NCBI GenBank assembly: GCA_022616555.1
Contig: JAKEEG010000007.1
Location: 1-64,000, forward strand
DNA length: 64,000 nucleotides
Direction: 5' to 3'
Source: Ignavibacteriota bacterium
GTDB lineage: Bacteria > Bacteroidota > Ignavibacteria > UBA10030
Under the pieces are notes generated by a model. That model saw only the letters and a program-made list of their open reading frames with translations. It did no database searches and was not told where the DNA came from. Made by a program: the position numbers and the translations under genes. Of this stretch, positions 37,468 through 46,599 are shown in pieces; positions within the stretch are counted from its first letter, which is position 1, and the number at the start of each line of letters is the position of its first letter.

Positions 37468-38916
37468 ATGTCAGACAAAGAACTCTCATATAAACTTTCG
37501 CTGTATGTAGACGGAGTGCTCCCCGACGAGGAGGCACGGGCGCTTGAGCAATACATCGCCAAGCATCCTGATGCGGAGCGCGAGCTTCGCGAGTTGAAGG
37601 CGATGAAACAGCTGCTCGCCGAGAAAGAACAACTCAAACCCGACATCGGTTTTTGGACACGGCTCTCCGTCGAGCTTGACCATCTGAAAGAAGAAGAGCA
37701 TAACCTGCTCCCATTCCCAAAGCGATTCGTCCCAGCGATTACCGCCCTTGGGGTCGTGAGCATGGTGGCGGTAGGCGTTATTCTGTTTCAAGAGCGCGAG
37801 CAGGTCATGAGTTTCCTCTCCGAGACGACAGAAGGTGTCCAGCAGGTTTACGAGGGTAATTTTTTGCAGGGTGCAATTACTCCGCTTCTAGGACATCTCG
37901 ACAAAGATAATGTTTTGCAGTTTGCGCTGTTCGGTACGCTCCAGCTCGATGAAGAATCCGAAACCTCTCTGCGCGTGGATGAAACGACGGAAAGGGGATA
38001 TACGATTGAAGTCGGCAGGCCCCTGAAGGCTAACGCCAAAGCCAGCGGTGAACTGGAGCGTAACTTTGCCGCTCTGACGGTGGAGGAGTTTTACAATGAG
38101 ATCAAGCCCACTGTTCAGCAAAAAGAGATGATAGACTCCGTTCTGCGCTTAACGCAGAAACAACTCGTTGCCTCCGTGTTCATGTCGGAAAACGAGGCGC
38201 TGGCAATCGACCCGTCTCTGCCGAAACTGGGCAGGGTCACTGTTTCCGGTATTGCGGCTTGCTTGGAACAAGCTCAGCGCGTGAAATTTGAAAAGCTTCT
38301 CAACGCTCATAATGCTCCTTATACTGTTGTGAAGACGGTCGCTCAGAGCGATGCGAAACGCCGAGTGGAGCAGGCGTTCGCGAAACTGCAGCAAACCAAT
38401 CAGCCCGAGCAGTTTATGATTTTTACACCTGATACATTGATGCTCCAGAAATTGGAAATCAACCTGGATAGCTTGCGTGAGAGTATGCCGAGGATGGCCC
38501 AGCGAACGCGCGTGAACTTCGAGCGTTTTGCAAAACAGTTTGGACGCACGAGGAATGACCAGCAAGTGACTGTCGTTGGCTCGCACCCGATGAAAGTCCG
38601 CACAGGTGATGGGTTCTTCAGCATCGAAGTTGGTATGCAGCCCGAGCCGCCCACTGACGATGTTATGCAAATTGTCCAGCCCCGGCGCCAGCGCCCGAAT
38701 TTCTTTTACTTCGAGCAGCAAATTCCGGGCAGCAACATGGAATTCCACATGGTGGATTCCGTGCCGTATACACAGGAGCGGCTCGATTCCATGATGTACA
38801 TGATGCGCGTCGGCAGGGTGAAATCATACGGTCCAAAGCTTGACAGCCTCATGCGGGAGATGGAACGAAAACGTGCGCAAAACGATGAGTTGAGGGAACA
38901 AGAACCGGGGTTTTAA
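37468..38916 (+). CDS. Predicted membrane anti-sigma factor with large extracytoplasmic domain
   Basis: A 482-residue protein. The N-terminal segment (1-60: LSLYVDGVLPDEEARALEQY, REL motifs) resembles anti-sigma N-domains but lacks a clear HxxxCxxC zinc motif. A single membrane helix lies at about 89-108 (VPAITALGVVSMVAVGVILF). The rest is periplasmic, with helical heavy-metal/Spy-like stretches (VQQKEMIDSVLRLTQKQ) and a Met/Arg-rich C-terminus. Its place directly behind the sigma gene supports the role, while the signal it senses is unknown. Confidence 0.7.
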   Translation: MSDKELSYKLSLYVDGVLPDEEARALEQYIAKHPDAERELRELKAMKQLLAEKEQLKPDIGFWTRLSVELDHLKEEEHNLLPFPKRFVPAITALGVVSMVAVGVILFQEREQVMSFLSETTEGVQQVYEGNFLQGAITPLLGHLDKDNVLQFALFGTLQLDEESETSLRVDETTERGYTIEVGRPLKANAKASGELERNFAALTVEEFYNEIKPTVQQKEMIDSVLRLTQKQLVASVFMSENEALAIDPSLPKLGRVTVSGIAACLEQAQRVKFEKLLNAHNAPYTVVKTVAQSDAKRRVEQAFAKLQQTNQPEQFMIFTPDTLMLQKLEINLDSLRESMPRMAQRTRVNFERFAKQFGRTRNDQQVTVVGSHPMKVRTGDGFFSIEVGMQPEPPTDDVMQIVQPRRQRPNFFYFEQQIPGSNMEFHMVDSVPYTQERLDSMMYMMRVGRVKSYGPKLDSLMREMERKRAQNDELREQEPGF

Positions 38917-39410
38917 AATTTATAGCGCAGAATGATTCGTTAGATAAAAGAGCCCTTACAGAAATCTGTAAGGGCTCTTTGTGTACAACCGCCGCGAAAT
39001 TATTGCACACCTGCCGTACGTATTTTCATTCGTTTACAACTTGCATTTGTAGTCCGAAATTCTTACTCTAAACGCAGAACCTTCGCGGGTGAACGAAGTG
39101 ATGGCAGGTTCTGTGTCATATTTTTTCCGGCAGCGTGTTGCCGGAAATTTCTCTATTCATTCTCCACGGAACAAAAATCACTTCCGTTGTAGATCACGCA
39201 ATGTTCCGTCCTTTTTTCTCCCTCGTCCTACTCTTTCTCTAACTCTCAACAGCAGGTTTTCGTTTAGCAACAACGCGCCTATTCGCCGACTTTCTCGCAG
39301 GCGCTTCAAACTTCCGAAAATAACAACCGCTCGAACTTCTGAATGTTCACTGGTGATCAGGAAGCAGGATCACGCACATCACACAATCACTCAATCTGAA
39401 AGGAGGAAAC
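38917..39410. other. Gene-free interval before the TonB receptor
   Basis: 494 bp. It begins with a strong terminator (38948-38982). No convincing gene is visible: the one longish frame here (39089-39544) is Ser/Arg-rich and overlaps the receptor. AAAGGAGGAAAC before 39411 is a very strong ribosome binding site. The long untranslated leader could hold regulation, but I see no known riboswitch. Confidence 0.6.
38948..38982. terminator. Rho-independent terminator of the sigma/anti-sigma operon
   Basis: AAGAGCCCTTACAG and CTGTAAGGGCTCTT pair perfectly with a loop of about four bases, followed by TTTGTGT. It lies about 30 bp after the anti-sigma stop. Confidence 0.9.
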
Positions 39411-42161
39411 ATGAACACCATGCGATTGGTGTTTTTGAGGAGACCGTTGTTCTTGTTGCAAGCTGGGGTGCTCCTCTTCTCACTTGGGTATTCTGTCGCT
39501 GTTGCGCAGAATTCCGGTGCAGTTACGGGCTCGGTGAAGGATGACGCTGGCGAGCCTATTCCTTTTGCGAACGTTGCCGTGCTAGGCACGCATTTCGGCG
39601 CGGCAGGGGACGCGGAAGGAGTCTATACCATCCGTAACTTGCCGCCAGGCCAGTACACATTAATTGCCAGCGCGGTAGGGTTCCGCCGCGTACAGCAGGG
39701 TGTGTCCGTTGCCGCGGGACAGACCGCGACTCAGAACTTTGTGCTCGCGTCGGACGTCTTGCGTATGGACGCCGTTGTTGTGACCGGAACGATGACGCCT
39801 CGCACGAAACTCGAATCTACCGTCGCCATCAGCACGCTTTCGCCTCAGGATGTGTTTCAAGCGAACCCGCGTAGCACAACGGAGGTATTGCGCTACGTGC
39901 CCGGATTTACGCGTGTGGAAAGCTCCGGAGGAGAGGTGAACCAGAACATCAGTGTGCGCGGCATTATGGGTGTTGAGTACGTCATGTTCATGGAGGACGG
40001 CTTGCCGGTCTTTCCAACGATGCACACGTTCTTTATGAATGCGGATAATCTCTTTAGGCCCGACGAGAATCTCCGCGGTGTGGAAGTCGTTCGCGGAGGA
40101 AATTCAGCGTTGTTCGGGTCGAATACGCCTGGTGCGATTATCAACTTCCTCAACAAGACAGGGGGACCGGAGTTCGCCGGCTCACTCAAAGGCACGATAG
40201 GAACCGAGGGGTTAGCGAGGTATGATTTCAACTTTAACGGCCCGCTGGGCGAGGACTGGCGTTTTAATTTCGGAGGCTTCTATCGGTATGATCAAGGCGT
40301 GCGCAACCCCGGCTATCCTGCCGTGCGCGGTGGCCAGCTTAAGGCGAGCGCAACCCGCTTGTTGGATAAAGGCTTCGTGCGTCTTTCGGCTAAGGTCATC
40401 GATGATAGAAACCAGTTCATTCTCCCGCTTCCGTTCCGCAATCCAGACGACCACGAATTCGTCTCCGGCTTCAGCGAGTACGGAGCGATGAGCACGAACG
40501 AAGGCAACCACGTGCGTATTCCCGTGCCGAATGGCGAGTTGGAATTGCCGCTGGATGACGGCTTGCGCACAAAGGCGTACTGGCTCACATCGAACATCGA
40601 CCTGACGTTCGACGGTGGTTGGAATATTCAGAACATGACCCAGTGGATGGACAATACGCAGGGCTGGAACGCCATCGTGCCCTCCGACGTTGTGCCGCAG
40701 GCCGACTATACCCAACAGGTCATCGGTGCGCTGCAGGATACGACCGGCGGGAAGACGCCTCTTATTCCGTTGAACGCGACAAATTTTCAGGCAGCGTATT
40801 TCTTTACCAATCATTTTGACGCGTTAGGGGATAGAATTCCGTTCAACACGGCGAACAGGCTGCTTGCGCCGGGAGGGGAGTGGCACGTGGAAAAACCCAT
40901 CGCCGCGTTTCAGAACCAATTTATGCTGAAAGTCGGATCGGGTGACCACAAATTCTCCGCAGGGCTCTATTTTGCACACTACACGCAGGACAATACGTGG
41001 TACTTTACCGACATCCTGACAGACGTGAGAGACAACCCGCGGTTTGTTGATCTAGAGCTGACTTACTTCGACCCCAACCTCGGCTCGAATCAAACGATGC
41101 TCGTCACGAAAAACGGCTTCCGCCGGTTTGTCTCCTTGCATGTTCGGAGTTTCGGTCAGACGACGATCTTCTCGCCTGTCATCGGAGCGGAGCTGAAGTT
41201 GATGGATAAACTACGCGCCGACATCGGTTTCCGATGGGAGTACAATAATTTCGTGCAGACCTCGGAAAATTCCGGCAGCATCGACCTCGATGGAAATACA
41301 AGCACTCCGTATGATAACATCAACTGGAGCAACGGAACCTTCCGTCATCTGGATAACTCATTCGAAGAGTGGGCGGCTTCAGTCGGCTTCAACTATTCAC
41401 TTACCGACCAGATTTCACTCTCCCTGCAGGGCAGCCGCGCGTACAAAATGCCCGCGCTGGATGAATACATTTTCCCATCTGTCGAACAAGCGCGTATCTT
41501 CAAACCGCGTCACACACTCATTGCAGAGGGCGGAGTGAAGTATGCTGCCGGCGACCTTGGCCTTGCCGCAAATTTGTTCTGGACCGAAATTCGCGACGCG
41601 GCAGGTCAGGGAGCAGAAGTTGACCCAGTCTCGGGAGGGACAATCTGGGTGCTGGAACCTCAACCGGATTCACGTTCGTACGGGTTGGAATTAGAGCTTT
41701 CCGCGAGTCCTATCCCCGGGTTGAAAATCCTCGGCGCCGGTACGATTGTCAAGCCCCAGACAGTTGAAGCCGCTGGAGCGGCGTTAACGGCTGGCGGAAT
41801 TCCTCCCGCTTTGGTAAATTTAAGCGGAACGTATTCTGCTGGCGGGTTGAGTTTCCTTGCGGACTGGCATTATGTCGGCGAGCGAGACCTTATTAATTCT
41901 CAGTATGACCCGGATGCTGAGGTTTATATAGTGTATGAAAAAATCGGAGTATTGCCGGCATACTCATATGTCAACTTAGGCGTTGCCTACGCGTTTCCGG
42001 GAAATGCCATCACGATTGCGTTGGATGTTCTGAATGCAACCCAGTCGCTTGGTCTGGAAGAAGGCAACCCGCGCCTGCCGGGTGCGCGCACAAGCGACTT
42101 CTTCCTCGCCCGGCCCTTGTTGCCTCGGCGCGTTGTGCTTTCCACGCAGTATCGTTTTTAA
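39411..42161 (+). CDS. TonB-dependent outer-membrane receptor with carboxypeptidase-regulatory N-domain
   Basis: A 916-residue outer-membrane transporter. A signal peptide (LLFSLGYSVAVAQ) is followed by a CarboxypepD_reg-like domain (GAVTGSVKDDAGEPIPFANVAVLG, about 34-115). The plug (about 125-240) contains ETTEVLRYVPG-like and GNSALFGSNTPGAIINFLN sequence. The 22-strand barrel ends RRVVLSTQYRF with a C-terminal Phe. The ligand is unknown. The secreted glycosidase-like gene 62 bp downstream suggests a glycan or glycoconjugate. No SusD partner is present. Confidence 0.92.
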   Translation: MNTMRLVFLRRPLFLLQAGVLLFSLGYSVAVAQNSGAVTGSVKDDAGEPIPFANVAVLGTHFGAAGDAEGVYTIRNLPPGQYTLIASAVGFRRVQQGVSVAAGQTATQNFVLASDVLRMDAVVVTGTMTPRTKLESTVAISTLSPQDVFQANPRSTTEVLRYVPGFTRVESSGGEVNQNISVRGIMGVEYVMFMEDGLPVFPTMHTFFMNADNLFRPDENLRGVEVVRGGNSALFGSNTPGAIINFLNKTGGPEFAGSLKGTIGTEGLARYDFNFNGPLGEDWRFNFGGFYRYDQGVRNPGYPAVRGGQLKASATRLLDKGFVRLSAKVIDDRNQFILPLPFRNPDDHEFVSGFSEYGAMSTNEGNHVRIPVPNGELELPLDDGLRTKAYWLTSNIDLTFDGGWNIQNMTQWMDNTQGWNAIVPSDVVPQADYTQQVIGALQDTTGGKTPLIPLNATNFQAAYFFTNHFDALGDRIPFNTANRLLAPGGEWHVEKPIAAFQNQFMLKVGSGDHKFSAGLYFAHYTQDNTWYFTDILTDVRDNPRFVDLELTYFDPNLGSNQTMLVTKNGFRRFVSLHVRSFGQTTIFSPVIGAELKLMDKLRADIGFRWEYNNFVQTSENSGSIDLDGNTSTPYDNINWSNGTFRHLDNSFEEWAASVGFNYSLTDQISLSLQGSRAYKMPALDEYIFPSVEQARIFKPRHTLIAEGGVKYAAGDLGLAANLFWTEIRDAAGQGAEVDPVSGGTIWVLEPQPDSRSYGLELELSASPIPGLKILGAGTIVKPQTVEAAGAALTAGGIPPALVNLSGTYSAGGLSFLADWHYVGERDLINSQYDPDAEVYIVYEKIGVLPAYSYVNLGVAYAFPGNAITIALDVLNATQSLGLEEGNPRLPGARTSDFFLARPLLPRRVVLSTQYRF

Positions 42162-42163
42162 GT

Positions 42164-42210
42164 TCAGCGACTCACCCCCTTTTTCTTGCTTGAGAAGGGG
42201 GTGAGTCGTA
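42164..42210. terminator. Hairpin between the TonB receptor and the next gene
   Basis: GACTCACCCCCTTTTTCTTG and GAGAAGGGGGTGAGTC form a long stem around CTT. It may partly terminate or stabilise the receptor message. Confidence 0.6.
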
Positions 42211-42223
42211 TCTTCATATCCTG

Positions 42224-44680
42224 ATGAAAAATTTTCAGCGATACGTTACGTTCTTGTGCCTTGTCCTTGTCGCGACAAGCGGCCTCTCTTTTTCTCAAGA
42301 GCGTGCTCCAGTCCTCGAATTTCCCGAAACGGGAATGGACGATCCCGCTGCCTATGGTGGCTACAAAACGAGATTTTTTCGTGATGTTGGAGACAATACG
42401 GTTCAGATTTACGCCGATGCATCGACCGGCCGCATCGTTCATCTCTGGGCGGACGCAGCGAATGAATCGATTTCATTTACGATTCGTGTTGGAGGAAAGC
42501 CTGTCGACGTGCTATGGAAATCGCGAGGCGTGACGGTAAGCAAACAAGGCACGCGCAGGTTTGTGTCGCACATGGTCAGCGTCCCTGGAGGCAAGATCGA
42601 ACTGGGGCACTTCTTGCTTGCTTCAATGCGCAAGGAACGGGATTTTCAGTACCAACAGAAACACTTGCTTCCTTTTGACTCTGACCCATATATCGAGCAC
42701 GAGCTTCCCGCTCTTATCGAGCGTCTAGAGCGGGTTCCCCCGGAAATTCGGTCGGATCATCTTAAACTTCTGCGCGCTCAAAATACTGCCGCACTCCGCG
42801 CCCGTTTGACGCCGAAGATAACAGTCGAACAAAAAAGTGCGGGACGGTTCATTCTCGTACAACAACAGACGTTCGATGGAAGGAACACACTGTTTCTTAG
42901 TTTATCGTTTGACCGCGCAAAAGCATCGGCGCGACTCGTAGGCTCACAAGTTACTATCGAAACAACCGGCAAGGGGGCGCTGGATCTTTCCGTTACCATC
43001 GGAACAGATTCACCGTCGCTCACGCCCCTTATACGCTCGGATATTCTGAGCGATGAGTTCTTCTCATTCCTGAAACAAGTGGAAACTGAAGCGAAGTCCT
43101 CCGGAGAACAACAGCGCTTCAGATGGCTGGAGCGACAAGTGAAGAGCCTGGAGCTTCTCAGCTCGCGTGAGAAGCTTATGGCGGGATTGCCGAACTTCGC
43201 AACATACTTCGGCCGCGATATGATGATGTCCGCTCTGATGATGGAGCCGGTCTGGAAACCGGAAATGCTCCAGTACGTGCTGGCGAGCGTGTTAAAGAAG
43301 CTCCGTCCGAATGGAGAAGTCAGCCACGAAGAAGCACTGGGAGGACAAGCGATTCGTGAGAACGCGGGGGAATATAATTCTTTGCTCGATCAATATATTT
43401 CCCTAAGCCAACGAGGGGAGAACCAGCGCGCCGATAGCACGGTGCGACTCGCGCGAGACATACTGCGGAATTTGCAAAAAGTCCGCGAGAATTACATGAT
43501 GCTGGATGATGACTTCCAGCTCCCTGTGTTGGCGGGGCGATACGTTGCGAGAAATGATATACCTCGGGACCGTAAACGAAATTTTCTCCTTCAGACGATA
43601 GGCGGTCGCGGCAGCCCGACAAGATTATCGCTGTTGCTTATGAATCTCAGTCGTGTGGCCGACCTTGCCGCGCCGTATGCTGAACGACCGGATGCGCTCA
43701 ACCTTATTGCGTTTCCCAAAGTGAACGGGCGTTGGTTCCCCGGCAGTTGGCGCGATAGCAACGCCGGCTATGCTGGAGGGCGATTCGCCTTTGATATCAA
43801 CTGCGTGTGGGTACCTAAGGCCTTAGAAGCGACCTCGGAAATCTTTGCGCTGCTCAAGACAATGAATTATTCGGCAGATTCGTTGGAGCGTATCACCCCT
43901 GAGCTTCGCGGTTCCAAACTCTCTGCGTGGATGCGCAATCCAGCTCTGCTTGATAGTGCCATCACAACGTGGCGTGGAGCGACACGACATTTTTGGGTAA
44001 GCTTGTCCGCAGATGAGGTTCGTTCTCGCGTGAACTCTCGTCTCGCATTATTCCCGGAAGAAGAACTCAGCTTCTGGCAAAGACAATTTGAGGAGACGAA
44101 CCTCCCAACGAATATCGAATTTCTCGCGCTTTCACTGGACTCGCTCGGCAACCCGGTTCACGTGGTGAACACAGACCCCGCAATGCTGCTTTTAGTAGAC
44201 GATTTTTCCAAAACTCAACAAATCACGGATACACGGAAATTCCTCAGCACGTTTTTGATTCCGTACCCCGCCGGATTGTTCGTGGAGAATCTCGGTCCGC
44301 TCGTTGCTAACGACCTCTATGCGTCCGATGCGGTGTGGGAGACGTTCCGGCGCGACCGGTACCACTCTCCGTACACTGTGTGGGGCAGGGAAGTAAACGT
44401 ACTGCTGATAGGTTTGCTGAAGCAATTACAGAACGGACAAAGCGTGCAAGGATTGTTGGAGAGTGGGGAAAAACTAGAACGTGATGAATTGCTGAAGAAT
44501 ACACTGAACACCATCCTAACCGCCGCAGAAGCTTCCGGCTTACAACACCATGAGCTGTGGACATACAAGATCGAGGGAGGGAGGCTCTTCCCGAAGCGTT
44601 ATCCCACAGGATCGGATACTCAGTTATGGAACGTCACCGACTTGTCAGTTCAATTCCTGCTCGACAAGATCAACAGATAA
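42224..44680 (+). CDS. Secreted protein resembling six-hairpin (alpha/alpha) glycosidases
   Basis: An 818-residue exported protein with signal peptide YVTFLCLVLVATSGLSFSQ. Residues about 300-620 look like a helical six-hairpin catalytic domain: LPNFATYFGRDMMMSALMM, LGGQAIRENAGEYNSLLDQY, NGRWFPGSWRDSNAGYAGGRFAFDINCVWVPKALEA. The FGRDxxM and WRDSxxG patterns echo glycogen-debranching and GH63-like enzymes. Candidate acids are the Asp and Glu of these motifs. The first 280 residues are beta-rich. I cannot assign a GH family. It is likely co-expressed with the TonB receptor. Confidence 0.6.
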   Translation: MKNFQRYVTFLCLVLVATSGLSFSQERAPVLEFPETGMDDPAAYGGYKTRFFRDVGDNTVQIYADASTGRIVHLWADAANESISFTIRVGGKPVDVLWKSRGVTVSKQGTRRFVSHMVSVPGGKIELGHFLLASMRKERDFQYQQKHLLPFDSDPYIEHELPALIERLERVPPEIRSDHLKLLRAQNTAALRARLTPKITVEQKSAGRFILVQQQTFDGRNTLFLSLSFDRAKASARLVGSQVTIETTGKGALDLSVTIGTDSPSLTPLIRSDILSDEFFSFLKQVETEAKSSGEQQRFRWLERQVKSLELLSSREKLMAGLPNFATYFGRDMMMSALMMEPVWKPEMLQYVLASVLKKLRPNGEVSHEEALGGQAIRENAGEYNSLLDQYISLSQRGENQRADSTVRLARDILRNLQKVRENYMMLDDDFQLPVLAGRYVARNDIPRDRKRNFLLQTIGGRGSPTRLSLLLMNLSRVADLAAPYAERPDALNLIAFPKVNGRWFPGSWRDSNAGYAGGRFAFDINCVWVPKALEATSEIFALLKTMNYSADSLERITPELRGSKLSAWMRNPALLDSAITTWRGATRHFWVSLSADEVRSRVNSRLALFPEEELSFWQRQFEETNLPTNIEFLALSLDSLGNPVHVVNTDPAMLLLVDDFSKTQQITDTRKFLSTFLIPYPAGLFVENLGPLVANDLYASDAVWETFRRDRYHSPYTVWGREVNVLLIGLLKQLQNGQSVQGLLESGEKLERDELLKNTLNTILTAAEASGLQHHELWTYKIEGGRLFPKRYPTGSDTQLWNVTDLSVQFLLDKINR

Positions 44681-44725
44681 CAAGAGTTTCAATTCGCAAT
44701 TGGCAATCCGAAATTCGAAATTGCC

Positions 44726-45136
44726 TCACCCTTCCATCAATCTCTTCCGCTCAAACTCAATCCGTACTTTTGCTAACTTGGGCGAGACATTGTACCTCTC
44801 GCATAAACTGTCGATCGTATCGTCCTGCCTGACACCATTAATCCTGCACAGTGCCGCAAATAAATCCGCCCGCGCTTCTTCTTTTTTGGATTGCGATGCG
44901 CTCTTCAACACGTGCCATAGCTCATGGAACGCCCAGTCGCGCCGCTCCCAATAGGTCAAATTCTGGTTGAGGACAATCACTTTGTGATTCTTATCGACAA
45001 CTGAAAACGCGTTCACGCCTTCTTCTAAGTTGGCTTTGACGGCAACTATGCCTTCGTCGGTGCAAATCTTGTTGAAGCTAATCACGCCGCCGTACTTCTC
45101 TTTCAATTGCTCGACAAAATCAACGACAGCGCTCAT
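44726..45136 (-). CDS. ImmA/IrrE family metallopeptidase
   Basis: A 136-residue zinc protease of the type that inactivates phage and ICE repressors. WAFHELWHVLKS holds the HExxH zinc motif near residue 71, and KKEEARADLFAAL gives the downstream Glu ligand. The C-terminus is a helical SLCERYNVSPKLAKVRIEF segment. The ATG at 45136 is chosen. It lies 120 bp after the XRE repressor on the same strand, the classic lysogeny pair, and marks the left end of the phage-derived island. Confidence 0.9.
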   Translation of the reverse strand: MSAVVDFVEQLKEKYGGVISFNKICTDEGIVAVKANLEEGVNAFSVVDKNHKVIVLNQNLTYWERRDWAFHELWHVLKSASQSKKEEARADLFAALCRINGVRQDDTIDSLCERYNVSPKLAKVRIEFERKRLMEG

Positions 45137-45184
45137 GGGAATGTGTAACGCTATAGGATTGGTGGTGGAGAAAAAAAATAGGCT

Positions 45185-45211
45185 AAGGCGGCGATGTCCT
45201 CTCGCCGCCTT
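45185..45211 (-). terminator. Terminator between repressor and ImmA genes
   Basis: AAGGCGGCGA and TCGCCGCCTT form a perfect 10-bp stem with a 7-base loop. On the minus strand it is followed by a T-rich tract (TATTTTTTTT). Read-through would set the ImmA level relative to the repressor. Confidence 0.85.
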
Positions 45212-45256
45212 CACCACATAAGGATGTAAACCGCGCGAAAAAGCTCGTGCCTGCGC

Positions 45257-45685
45257 TTACTTCCTGCGCGTGCCGAACACAATGTCGATGATCTCAGCAA
45301 CACGATGGATGTCGCTCGCCGGAATCTCCTTCAGCTTGCGGAGCACTTTTTCATAGCGCTCGCGCTCTGCTTCTGTTACGTGCCCGGGCATGGAGAAATA
45401 CACCGGGTTGACATCCTTCTTGTCCGCCGTCGGGTGCTGTGGACCGCGTTTCTCGATCCGCCATTCACCGTCCTTGCCCAGGTCGATGTAATATCCCAGC
45501 TTCTTCTCAATGGAAGTAATCTGCTTGGGCCTGACGCCGTCGGTGCGGCCAGTGCGCCAGTTGGAGACCGTGCTCGCTCGAATGCCGATTTGTTCGGCAA
45601 GGGCGGAATCGGACTTGTGTTCCATCCTCAGGATTTCGTCCCACAGGATGAGGAACTTTTTCGTCGGTATTTTATTCATTTTCAT
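45257..45685 (-). CDS. XRE-family phage repressor-like regulator
   Basis: A 142-residue DNA-binding protein. The helix-turn-helix lies near residues 20-50 (HKSDSALAEQIGIRASTVSNWRTGRTDG). The C-terminal part is helical (TEAERERYEKVLRKLKEIPA, IHRVAEIIDIVFG) and lacks the Ser/Lys peptidase domain of LexA/CI. Induction would therefore depend on the ImmA protease next door rather than RecA-stimulated self-cleavage. The start is taken at the ATG at 45685, with 45679 as alternative. It faces the rightward promoter at 45757. Confidence 0.88.
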   Translation of the reverse strand: MKMNKIPTKKFLILWDEILRMEHKSDSALAEQIGIRASTVSNWRTGRTDGVRPKQITSIEKKLGYYIDLGKDGEWRIEKRGPQHPTADKKDVNPVYFSMPGHVTEAERERYEKVLRKLKEIPASDIHRVAEIIDIVFGTRRK

Positions 45686-46056
45686 AGTGACTGAATATAC
45701 ATTAGCGAAAGTCAAAAAGCAAGGAAAAAAATAATTAAAAATTTTTCATTTTTCACTTGACTTTTAAAAATGACCGTATTATATTATAATAAAATGTAGT
45801 AATTAAATGTAATTCAATGTCTTTCCATCGAAAAAACACCTGTTTTTATAGCAGTTTTATACTGCCAGCGCCGCATAGCCTTACCCGCTTTCCCGGACTA
45901 TTACCGCTGACTACACAAAACCGCAAAGCAGAATAACCTTAATTTTAGCGGGATTTTGCATCAAAATGTATTCCCTGCCTTCGAGACAGTGTAGGGAGAA
46001 CCTTTTCTATAGCCTTTTATCTATCACCTATTTCCTAACACCTATACCCTAAAGCA
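45686..46056. other. Divergent control region of the phage island
   Basis: 371 bp between repressor and zinc-ribbon gene. The left 120 bp are AT-rich with the rightward promoter and an inverted AAAGTCAA...TTGACTTT pair (about 45708 and 45757), likely operators. The right 220 bp hold no gene I recognise and no good ribosome binding site before 46057. Confidence 0.5.
45757..45785 (+). promoter_or_regulatory. Rightward promoter opposite the repressor
   Basis: TTGACT and TATATT are separated by exactly 17 bases. The -35 overlaps the TTGACTTTT arm of an inverted repeat whose other arm (AAAGTCAAAA, about 45708) lies near the repressor start. This is consistent with repressor operators. Confidence 0.6.
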
Positions 46057-46599
46057 ATGCTCTGGACTTGCGGACAAATTATCGATGGCGTGCAGGAATT
46101 CTGCGACGCGTGCTGGGAGTGCAGCAGTCGCTGTGCTCAATGTAAAGAATGGTTCAATAAAGAGCAGGTAGGTCCGGCCGGACTCTGTGCTGAATGCGAA
46201 AACGAACGAATGCATCAAATGACGTGCTATGAATGCAGCCACGATTGGACTGCGTGGGGATTTTCAATCCGCTGCCCGAAATGCGAGTCGTTCAATATTG
46301 TTGTAGGTCCATTGGACGAGTTGTTTTACGAGAAGATCCTGGAGAAAAAGCAGATCGAGTATCTCGAACGGCTCCAATCCAAGACACTACAAAGCGAGAA
46401 AATGATGAGGGAGACGGGACAGAAGGAAAGAGCAATCGGTAGCCGCAAGGACTTTGCGTTTTCTGCATCCCGCCATCTTGAGCTTGTCGAAGGATCGGCG
46501 GGACAGTCTGCGGCAAAATTACGGGTGGAACCGGCTGAGGAGCGTTGCAGTATAATATTCGAGCGAATCCACTCACCGCAACTAAGAGAACTGCTATGA
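46057..46599 (+). CDS. Zinc-ribbon protein of the phage island, hypothetical
   Basis: A 180-residue protein. The first 85 residues hold many Cys pairs (CDACWECSSRCAQC, GLCAECENERMHQMTCYECS, IRCPKCESFNIV), so two or three zinc ribbons are likely. A helical, charged segment follows. Residues about 137-150 (SASRHLELVEGSAG) are encoded by a dispersed repeat, so the C-terminal 45 residues may be of recent origin. The function is unknown. It could be an early regulator. The stop overlaps the start of the next gene (ATGA). Confidence 0.6.
   Translation: MLWTCGQIIDGVQEFCDACWECSSRCAQCKEWFNKEQVGPAGLCAECENERMHQMTCYECSHDWTAWGFSIRCPKCESFNIVVGPLDELFYEKILEKKQIEYLERLQSKTLQSEKMMRETGQKERAIGSRKDFAFSASRHLELVEGSAGQSAAKLRVEPAEERCSIIFERIHSPQLRELL
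46467..46503. repeat. Dispersed repeat CTTGAGCTTGTCGAAGGAT inside the zinc-ribbon gene
   Basis: TCCCGCC and GGCGGGA arms flank CTTGAGCTTGTCGAAGGAT. It is a widely seen bacterial text-like repeat, here translated as RHLELVEGSAG. Confidence 0.7.

Noticed and set aside
39089-39544. 151-codon frame before the TonB receptor
   Set aside because: Ser/Arg-rich, no ribosome binding site, and it overlaps the receptor start; treated as noncoding leader.
44681-44725. Left attachment site next to 63.5 kb
   Set aside because: I compared both ends by eye and found no convincing direct repeat longer than the common text-like CAATTGG sequence.
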